Assembly: GCA_018398765.1 (NCBI GenBank)
Contig: JAHBMJ010000247.1
Location: 1-37,500, forward strand
DNA length: 37,500 nucleotides
Origin: Chromera velia
Lineage: Eukaryota; Sar; Chromeraceae
Reading direction: 5' to 3'
In this document: one piece after another, positions 29,963-37,500 of the stretch
How the letters are laid out: every line of letters begins with the position of its first letter
How positions within the stretch are numbered: the first letter of the stretch is position 1
Position numbers and translations under genes: made by a program
The notes under the pieces: model-generated
Database searches by the model: none
Seen by the model: the letters and a program-made list of their open reading frames with translations, nothing else
Told to the model about the DNA's origin: nothing

Positions 29963-32900
29963 GTGTGTGTGCGTGTGTGTGTGTGTGTGTGTGTACTTGT
30001 ACATGGGTGTCTGTGAGTGCGTACGTCCAGGTACGTGGGTAGTCTATTCTTCTGCACGAAAAGAAGAAGAGAGGGGGGGAGAAAGAAAAATGTAGTATGC
30101 CTGTCGCCTCTGTCTTTCTCTTTATGCTTTTCCCTTTTTGGCAAGTTTTCACCACTAGTCTGCGTATTGGCCTCTTTTGCTTCCCAGTTTGCCTGGGCCC
30201 GCCTTCGAGCCCTTTCAACTCTATGTTTTGTGTCCGTCTCTTCGTCTCCTCGCAGCTTTCGTTCTCTCTTATTCGATCTCCATCTCTACTCCCTATCTCG
30301 ACTCACCGTCTCCTCGCGATCTCTCTCCCTCTGCCCTGCGCGTGAATCGTTTCAATTGTGCGCGCAGGCAGAAGAAAAAATGCTGCCCGGAGGAGAATTG
30401 CTGAGGTGGGCTGGTCGAGGAAAAAGGGGGGAGAAATGCAACCTGGAATTTCTCTTGCTGTGGGTATCGCATTTCGCTGTTTGCCAGTGTTTTTTCCTTC
30501 TTTTGTCTCCTGCGTTGTCTTCCGTCCTTTACCCGGTCTCGTTTTCTGGAATCGAATCTTGCCCTTCCTCTCTCTTCTCTCTCATGCTTTTAACCGTCTT
30601 TCCCTTCCTGCACTCCCATTCAAATGTTGCAGAAAACGAAGTCTGGCTGCTGATGGGTCAACGCTCCTGTACCAATTCAGGGATACCCGATGTGCTGCCG
30701 TTTTCCGAAAGGCAGTTGACGGTCAGGCGGCCGTCCAAGTTTTCAGAAGGTTTAGACCTGGCTGTCGTTTGTCCTCACTTCACCCAGCAGTCTCCTTCCC
30801 CTCCTGGTTTGTGCGCATGGCCTCTGTTTTGTCCCAGACAATCACGACCTGCATGGAGAAGAAGTGCGTGTATCCTCCTGCACGCCTGTCATCTTTGTGC
30901 GGAACCAATGCACCTGCATGCCTGTCTTCTTTGTACGGAACCAATGCACCAAGTAAATAATGGGTGAGGCGTGAAAGAGATTTTGGAGATGATGAAAGGA
31001 ATGGATTCGCAAGCTCTCATTCACGGGATGAAAAGAAGAGGAAGAGGGAGATCGAGAGAGACGCGCTGGCGCACGACGGAGGGGCAGACAGAAAGAGAGA
31101 GAGGCGACAACCACCTATCCTTCTGGAAATTGACTGACTAGTGGATGGACGTGTGCGAAAGGAGTTCGCGAATGGAGCTTCCGGGCCGGTTTTGCTTTTC
31201 TTTCTGCCTGTCTGGCGGTCAGGCGAACTCTCTCTCTCTCTCCCTCTCTCTCTCTGTGTGTGTGTGTGTGTGTGTGTGTTTCGGTATTTATCATTGTTTG
31301 TGCAGGAAATGTACGGGGACGGGTGCCCTTCGAAGCCCGCTTTTGCCACGAAGAGAAGGTCAGTCAGTGAGTTACTTCATTTATTTTGTCCCTTTACTTG
31401 TCCAATCTCTTTTCTCACTCGAGCTGCCTGCCTTACGGGCCTCAACGTCTCATACCTGTCTTCATATGTGAACGCGCTCTTCAAGCTGTAGACAGCGACG
31501 GATTAGTCTCGTCCCTTGACGGAAGTCTGAAAGAAATTCTCTCCTTTCGTGTCCTCTCCAGCGGATTCTGACATGTCTTTTCTCCTCCCCAATAGGAAAA
31601 CGCCAATGCTGACTGTACTAATCTCAGCTGTATCTCCTGACGCAGGCCCAGCACCTCTTCGACGAGTGTGCGGAGCTGTACCAACCACACCAGCAGCAGC
31701 AGGCGCACACAGGCACAGCCGGCAGAGGATCGGGGGGAGAACGGAAGATCCGTCTGGAGAGACGCCCGCCCACTGATGCTGAGGAACTTCAGCAGAAGGA
31801 GAGGAGGATGGAAGAAGAGTCGAACAGAAGAGGGAGAACCAGACAGTCGAGTAGGGACGACGAGGAAATGGAAGATGTAGATCGTGACAGAGGGACCAAG
31901 AGAAGGGTTGAGATGGTCCACAATCTTCCCTCCCAGCAGCTGCCCCCCGAAGAAAAAGAGGACATTCCTCTGTTTCCCCCTGTAGGAGGAGGAGGCCGTC
32001 CGTTCCCTTCCCCTTCTGCTGCAGAAGAGAATGATGAAGTGAAGGTCGTCAGGCAGGTGTCGTCGTCTGGCGGTTCCACTGGAAGAATCCGTCTTATGAC
32101 CGCAGCAGCAGCAGCTGCAGCAGCCGCGGCTGCAGAGTCTGCCGCCACGACCTCTACAACCCCGGACGGCAAGGGGGTCCAGCAGATGAAAGGAAAGCGA
32201 GAGAGGGAAGAGCAAGAAGAAGACGAAAACGATGAAGGCCCCCCCTCAAGAAGTAAGGGAGGCGTAGTGCTCCGGCCGAATCCGAAAGTAGCGGCAGCAG
32301 CAGCAGCAGGAGGGGGTGGAGGGGGGGGGCAGGGGAGAGTTCGGCTGGTTGGCAACGGATCATCTCCATCTCCGTCTCCTTCTCCCTCCCCAGTGGAGAT
32401 CCAGATGGACGAACGTGAAACTCCCTCAGGGATGACTGTGCGTTCCCTTCCCCCCCCAAGGGTTCAGCCTGAGGCTTCTCCTTCTGGGCTGACGGCGCGC
32501 TCCCTTCCGCCGCCAAGGGTTCAGCCTCAGGCTCCCGCCCCCCCCCGTGTTCGCCCCCTTCTCAGATCGCGTGAGGAAAGGGAAAGGGAAAGGGGGAGAG
32601 CTGAAGAGGGGGAGGTTGCAGGGTCAGAGAAAGGCAAGGATAGAGGGGGGGGAGGTGAGAGCCCCCGTGTACTCAAACGCCGCCGCCAGGAAGAAAGAGA
32701 AGACAGGGGGGAAGAGTTTCCGGAAGGAAGGGGGCAGAGAAAGGATGAGATGATGGAATTTAACTTTGGCGTTTTGAGAGAAAAGGAGAGAGAAATCGAT
32801 AGAGGAGCAAGGGATGGGGGCATGAGAGGAGAATTTGTCAGACAGAAAGCGCCGCCTCTACAGCCGGACCATTCTGTGTCGAACTTGACGGGGATGGGGG

Positions 32901-33829
32901 ACAAGCATGTGATTGATATTGACTCCCCCCCTCCTACCTTTGTTGGTGCTGCTGGTCCAATTGTGATTGAGGATGACAGCCATGACAGCCGCCCCCTCCC
33001 TTTTCCTTTCATTCAACGGTTTGTTGTCCTATGGATACATCAATGTCAGGAGAGACAGAGAGTGAAAAAGAAGTCGGAGTGAAGGCAGCCAGATTTCTTC
33101 ATATTTGTGTTTCCCGCCTCCCCCATTTCTGTCGGTTTTGGCCCTCCACAAGGGGGCCAATTAGTTCTTTGCTTCACCGTCTGCACCGTCTGCCATGCAT
33201 TCATCATCCATTCATTCGTTCGTTCGTTCATTGTTTCATCAGTCATCACTCATTCGTTCATCACATTGATGGCTCGATCCTGAAAGCCTGTTTGACTTAT
33301 CCCGTACATTCACCTTTATTCTTGATGCATCGATTCATTTTTCACTGAACCGACTCCTCTTTCCCGTCTTCGCTGCGTTTTCTCGGCTTCTCTTCTCTCC
33401 TGTTCGCTTCAAAAGAAAGAATTGAAGCAGCGCCCCAAGAGAATGAATGAAAGGGATTTCGGGGCTTGAACAAAACAAGGGAAGAGGGAAAGGGTGGATC
33501 TCCCAGCCTGCACGCGGCTGCTGAGCGTATCCTTCCGAAGAGATGGAGTAATAAAGATACATGCATGCTTGCGTTCATGTACAGGCAGACTGTATTAATG
33601 GTGTGTGTATGATCTTGTGTATGTGTCCGTGCAGGACCTGTCTTGCAAACACAGGAAAACGGCCCTTCGGTGGTTGGTTCTTTTTTTCGCAAGCTTTCTT
33701 ATTTCTGTTATTACAGCGGTTTCTCTTTCATTCTTTGGCGACTAAAACCTTGAATGATGGTGTTGCCCCTCTTCTGTCTGCGTGAGCCAATAAGCCCTGC
33801 CTGATGAGGCACCTCATAGACTCTGTCTC

Positions 33830-33877
<48 letters not shown>

Positions 33878-36760
33878 GTCTCTCTCAGGTCTCTCTCGTT
33901 CAAATTTCACTCGCCTTCTTTGTCGCCCTTCTGCGGACTCTCGCCAATGCCTCTGTGTGTCGGTGTTTCTATGCCGGTGTGTTTGGCTGTATGGATTGAT
34001 GGACTGCATGGATGCAGCGGAGCACTTGAACACAGAGCAGAAACGGAAGGAGCATCGGGGCCTGAAGGAGAGCAATGAAGTCTTTCGTGAGTCGTTGAAT
34101 TAATGAATCAATAAGCCTGCCTGTCTCTCGAGTTTTTGTCCCCTTCCCTCTGAAAGCCCTGACTGACTGACTGACTGACTGACTGACCGACTGACTGACT
34201 GACTGACTGACTGACTGAATGAATGAATGAATGACTGTCGACTGCAGTTTCAGGTGACCCCTCTGTATTCTCATGTTTACATGAGAGGGGGAAAAGCAAA
34301 GAACGAGGAGAAAAGGAATGCGAAGAGTCGTTTCCATTGGTGCCCATACTTGTACATTTGCACAAGGCGTCGGGATCCTTAGAAGTTTTCTCGTGCATGC
34401 TGCGAGAGTTCTCCCAAATGCTTCTTCTGAAGATTGAGTACAGCAACCGGAGTGGGGCAACTGCCTTTTTGTTTTTGGTTCTCCCTTTTGTGCCGCAACA
34501 GAAGGCGTCAGCTCCAGAAAAGAGAGGAAAAAAGAGCAAGCGATGCTTCAAGGTGACAGGAGGGAGTATGCTGGTCGGTGTGGTGGAGATGGACGTTGCA
34601 TCATGTGTGTAGTATTTTTTCTCACCCAGTAACCAACGCCAAGGCCCACCACTTCACTTTTCCTTTTGACTGAAGCACTGACCTGCTCAAACAGACGGCA
34701 AGACGTCAATGCTCTCTCTGCTTGCAGAAATGATGAAAGAGCGTTTCTACAGGACGCAGACGGAGCCTCGAATCCTTTGGAAACCTCTCACTGCAGAAGA
34801 GGTCAGGGGAAGGACGTCGGCGTTTCTTTTTCTTTGAGAAGAGAGACTGGGAAAGCAAGGCGAAGAATTCCTCTTTTGCTCTTTTGTGTGTGTTTGGGAC
34901 GAACGTGTATTCTGGCCCTTCAACGAATACTGTGAGGTACATTTTTTCTCGTGTTTTTACAATCCTTCCTCCGGTGCTCACTCGACCAACGTCGCGATTG
35001 AATGAATAGAGCTTTATCTATGATCGCATGCAGCAAAGAGAACGGGCGAGGGACAGAAAGTCCCGTCTGGGGAACTGGCGAGACATCCAGCTCTTCGACA
35101 TGAAGAGGGACCAGGCCGATCGAGAGAGACGGTGGGGACCGGTCGCGAATGAGCTCCTGAAGGCCTCCGTCCCTATTGACGCCTTGTCTATCTGCCTTCC
35201 CGACCCTCAGTTCTTCGATGTGTTCCCAGAGCTCTCCCACTGGAAGCAGGCACTGGATCCCTGCACTTTGCGCTTCAAGGAGATCAAACAACAACGTCTC
35301 GCAGCTGCTACCGCTGCTGCAGCTGGTAGTGCGGGAGGGGGGGCACAGGTGCCGCCAATTAGTGGACAGTCTCCCTTCTCCATGTCTGAACAGCAGCGGG
35401 TCGTTCTTCGAGGGGACGGGGGGCGGCCAGGCGATGTGAGTGCAGCGTCGGGACCTTCGGGAGGCCATGAACAAGTGTTCTTGCAGGTTGGGTTGTTCTT
35501 TTGTTTAATTGTCTGTTTTTTCGTTGTGTGATGTTACATTGCCTCTCCTGCCCGCTCGCCTTTTTCTTCCGCTGTGCATTTGCGTTTGCTGTGTGTGCGT
35601 ATGTGTGTGTGTGTTTGTGTGCGCGTGTGCTTGCGAGGGTTGTTTCTTTCTTTTGCCTGTTTTCACTCTCTAAGCTTCTCTCGTTTGGTCTTCCAAAAAT
35701 TGTAGGGCTTGGCACTCCATTTACTCCATTGCGCTCGCTTCCTCAATGCCTGTCTGCCCCCTTTTGCATGAGCAATGCCTCTACCTCTGGGGAACCGCGT
35801 TGCCTTTCACAGCTCCTTCTCTCCCGCATTTCTTTGCAACTCCTTCCTTCCCTCTTCTTCTCCCTCCCTGTGAAGAATCTGCAGCCACAGCCAGGGAGCC
35901 GGCGGGCGTCCGTCCACACAAGCGCTGCGTCCTCCCAGGCGGCCTTCTTCCCGCCTCCCCGCATTCTGGGAGCTTCCCAGGCTTCGTCCCTCAATGGCAG
36001 CGATGTTGTTGTTGTGGACAGAAGCAGAGCGCCCCCAAGAGGCATGCACCCTGTCCCCCATCCACCACAGAGAGACAGAGACTCTCCGAGCGCGGGTGTC
36101 CACCAGGAGAGGGAGTCTCAGAGAGAGACGCCGGAAGCAGAAGCAGCAGAAGAAGAAGGAAGCCAAGCCCGACCCCTCGCTCCGATGATCCTTCCCAGAC
36201 CCGGGGGGGCCCTCCAGGCCCCCGGGATTCCAGGGAGGGTTCCCCCCCTCTTGCGGTCTCGAGACGCACGCTTGCAGGACAAGGAGAGGGCTGCAGGGGA
36301 TGACGGAAGAGAAGAAGGAGAATTGTGCGGAGGGGACGAGACGGAAGAAGGAGGAGAGGGCGAGGAGACCCCTTCCAACGCCCTTCCCCTGCGCGCAGCT
36401 GAAAAGGGAAGAGAGGACAGGGAAGAGGGCGAGGAGGTCATCGATCTTGAAGCTGAGAATTTCGACTGCGGTGAGGAAACATTCCCAGAAAGGGGAGGGG
36501 GGGGAGAAGAAGAGGGAGAGGCAACGGAGGGGTGGGACGCGGATGGGGACAGGGAGAGAGATTCCGCCAGTGCCCGAGAGAAGGAAGAGGAGGAGAAGTT
36601 GCAAGAGAATCCGGTTGGGGACGGTTTGAAGAAGGATGGGGGGGAGCAGGAGGCAGAGACGGAGAGCGTTCCTCTCCAGGCCTATCCGAGTGAGAATGGA
36701 GGAGAGGCGGGGGGTACCTGGGGGGACGATGAAGCAGAGTTGGTCGACTACGATCTGTAG
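29546..36760 (+). CDS. Multi-SIM charged nuclear-type protein, 12 exons, 1,079 residues
   Basis: Exons: 29546-29606, 29843-29910, 30368-30405, 30633-30721, 31306-31358, 31646-33018, 33635-33669, 34018-34086, 34502-34552, 34728-34801, 35034-35486, 35885-36760 (TAG). All borders are GT-AG, phases agree throughout, and the total is exactly 3,240 nt. Residues 1-160 look globular (GSTLLYQFRDTRCAAVF, FEARFCHEEKAQHLFDEC). Residues 160-560 are low complexity, Arg/Glu/Pro-rich. Residues 561-735 are a charged helical block (HLNTEQKRKEHRGLKESN, RILWKPLTAEEQRERARD, LPDPQFFDVFPELSHWKQ). The C-terminus is Glu-rich. SUMO-interaction-like motifs: VIDID (525), IVIED (542), VVVVD (829), VIDLE (973). I do not recognise the family. 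A nuclear, SUMO-linked role is inference. Confidence 0.72.
29917..29994 (+). repeat. (GT)n microsatellite in intron 2 of the multi-SIM gene
   Basis: A nearly pure GT run starting a few bases after the donor GTAGGT at 29911. The arginine- or histidine-looking frames across it are not genes. Confidence 0.9.
31229..31280 (+). repeat. (CT)n-(GT)n microsatellite before exon 5 of the multi-SIM gene
   Basis: A CT run passes into a GT run about 25 bp upstream of the exon 5 acceptor; it may serve as the polypyrimidine tract. Confidence 0.85.
31646..33018 (+). CDS. Exon 6 of the multi-SIM gene
   Basis: A 457-codon exon, acceptor CTGACGCAG, donor GTTTGT. It begins AQHLFDECAELYQPHQQQQ, then becomes Arg/Glu-rich with a poly-Ala run (32099-32135) and a tandem peptide repeat SGxTxRSLPPPRVQP twice (about 32425-32525). 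The repeat is followed by PLLRSREERERE, and two SIM-like motifs lie near its end. Confidence 0.75.
33824..33876 (+). repeat. (CT)n microsatellite in intron 7 of the multi-SIM gene
   Basis: An almost pure CT run about 140 bp upstream of the exon 8 acceptor. The minus-strand Arg/Glu frame here is a by-product. Confidence 0.9.
34160..34234 (+). repeat. (GACT)n passing to (GAAT)n in intron 8 of the multi-SIM gene
   Basis: About 14 units of GACT from 34160, with one interruption (GACC), then GAAT units to 34234. Confidence 0.9.
35034..35486 (+). CDS. Exon 11 of the multi-SIM gene
   Basis: 151 codons, phase 0 at both ends. The first ~85 residues are the most globular and conserved-looking part of the protein (SRLGNWRDIQLFDMKRDQ, VPIDALSICLPDPQFF). 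An Ala/Gly/Ser-rich linker follows, ending at donor GTTGGG. Confidence 0.75.
35885..36760 (+). CDS. Exon 12 (last) of the multi-SIM gene
   Basis: Acceptor AATCTGCAG, 291 codons and a TAG. It includes SDVVVVDRS and EEVIDLEAENFD, both SIM-like, and GRVPPLLRSRDARLQDKERA, which repeats the PLLRSREERERERGRA stretch of exon 6. The end is highly acidic (WGDDEAELVDYDL). Confidence 0.75.
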   Translation, partial: PQPGSRRASVHTSAASSQAAFFPPPRILGASQASSLNGSDVVVVDRSRAPPRGMHPVPHPPQRDRDSPSAGVHQERESQRETPEAEAAEEEGSQARPLAPMILPRPGGALQAPGIPGRVPPLLRSRDARLQDKERAAGDDGREEGELCGGDETEEGGEGEETPSNALPLRAAEKGREDREEGEEVIDLEAENFDCGEETFPERGGGGEEEGEATEGWDADGDRERDSASAREKEEEEKLQENPVGDGLKKDGGEQEAETESVPLQAYPSENGGEAGGTWGDDEAELVDYDL

Positions 36761-37500
36761 CTGCCACCTGCAGCGAATAGGGATGGAAGTCTGACATTTG
36801 TTCTTGCGATTTTAATATGTCCCTTCCTCTACTGTGTCTCGATCTCTGTCTTTTCTGTCGCATCAGTTGAGTCTTTTTTCTTCAGACGGAATGAGGCTGC
36901 GTGCTCGTTTTTATTATTAAGAATCTCTTCGGCCTTTCTTGACTCGAGGATCTCGAAATAGCTAGATCCGTCGGCTGATGCGATTGGTTTGCTTCTGGCA
37001 ATTTCCTTCAATTCAACTCAAGTCGATTAGCTAAGATGGTAGTTGCACTATACATTAATTTAAGTTAGCTTAATTCATTGCTGCTTCAAATGGTGTTCCT
37101 TTTAAAGGACTTTTTTCAATCATTAATGCTGGTGTCAGAATTGTCTCTAAGTCTTAGTAAGTCTGAAATGTGTGTGTTAAAGTATATATATAATAATTTA
37201 TGAATAATTCATTTACGCTATAATCCATTAGTTACCAAACATTTGTAACTAAGTTTTTCTCGGCCATTGGGTACTGAAATCGAAACCGAAACCGCTTGTT
37301 CAGATAAGAGTACACCCAGGCTTTAAGAAGGAAACTCACTCGAGGTTTTTTGAAAACTTTGGGTTGAGTATCAGTCTCCTTTGAGCTCCTCTTCTGAGCG
37401 CGTTCCTGGTTTCTCGTTTTATGTTGAGAGTCTGCCCAGATGACGATGATGACCATGAAACCTGAGGCAAGAGTGGTTCTTGCTGAAGAGATTACGACAC
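36761..37500. other. 3' flank of the multi-SIM gene and AT-rich end of the window
   Basis: The sequence turns AT-rich after 37020 (TATATATAATAATTTATGAA near 37183). No clear polyadenylation signal can be named. A minus-strand frame at 37232-37456 has a basic composition but no start or splice context that convinces me. Confidence 0.4.
36829..37011 (-). CDS. Possible last exon of a minus-strand gene
   Basis: A minus-strand frame ends in TAG and reads about 58 protein-like, charged residues (SKPIASADGSSYFEILESRK, KKKDSTDATEKTEIETQ). It has no ATG near its start and no clear acceptor; a weak AATTGAAG lies upstream. It would overlap the 3' flank of the gene ending at 36760. Low confidence. Confidence 0.22.
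   Translation of the reverse strand: MKEIARSKPIASADGSSYFEILESRKAEEILNNKNEHAASFRLKKKDSTDATEKTEIETQ

Noticed and set aside
30017-30967. 316-codon plus-strand frame
   Set aside because: It begins after a (GT)n tract and reads through pyrimidine-rich intron sequence; the true exons inside it (30368-30405 and 30633-30721) are in other frames and fit the phases of the multi-SIM gene.
31481-32604. Long minus-strand Ser/Leu/Pro-rich frames opposite the multi-SIM gene
   Set aside because: Mirror frames of the GC-rich, purine-biased exon 6; no splice or start context of their own.
34108-34551. Minus-strand frame with a Ser-Val-Gln repeat peptide
   Set aside because: The repeat peptide is the translation of the (GACT)n microsatellite; the rest is antisense to exon 9 of the plus-strand gene.
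35501-35884. First part of the frame that ends at 36760
   Set aside because: Hydrophobic, Cys/Phe/Leu-rich translation of a T/C-rich intron; the exon starts at 35885 where composition changes and an acceptor is present.

Overview
This is nuclear DNA of a eukaryote. Genes are split by GT-AG introns, the introns are full of simple repeats, and an LTR retrotransposon of the Ty1/copia type is present. The large minus-strand gene begins with a signal peptide followed by a basic, Ser-rich stretch, with a Phe near the junction. That layout is the entry ticket to a plastid bounded by three or four membranes. Together with a MORN-repeat gene and huge (CTGT)n-rich introns, this points to a photosynthetic alveolate or similar secondary alga. 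A chromerid such as Chromera velia is my best guess, by inference only.

Left part (1-11,114) is repeat-rich. It opens with the 3' end of an unrecognised gene (3-779). The last third of that gene and its 3' flank recur as an inverted copy at 1,880-2,443, with a spacer between that holds a tRNA-like pol III box pair. Next comes a ~573-bp tandem repeat (2,476-4,039, about 2.7 copies), then mostly empty sequence. A minus-strand copia-type element follows (5,590-11,114), with 302-bp LTRs and a perfect 5-bp target duplication. It is a decayed fossil.

Middle (11,115-18,699): a plus-strand MORN-repeat gene begins at 11,773. Its long third intron (13,327-16,056) carries several copies of a SINE-like repeat family with (GTCT)n tails and a zinc-finger/proline-rich reading frame that may be part of a LINE. 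At 16,590-17,856 lies a gene for a probable LRAT/NlpC-P60-like (permuted papain-fold) protein with a long glycine-zipper tail; its two halves are in different frames at a TTTT run.

Right part: a minus-strand gene of at least 12 exons (28,930 down to 18,700, about 1,940 codons) encodes a plastid-directed, mostly helical protein I do not recognise. At least ten of its introns lie in phase 2, and several donors have grown into GTGA/GTCA repeats. A 615-bp divergent promoter region separates it from a plus-strand gene of 12 exons (29,546-36,760). Those 12 exons join without a frame conflict into a 1,079-residue, charged, probably nuclear protein with four SUMO-interaction-like motifs. It too is unrecognised by family. 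The last 740 bp hold only a weak minus-strand exon candidate.

All gene structures are read by eye from frames and splice signals; no transcript or homology evidence was available.
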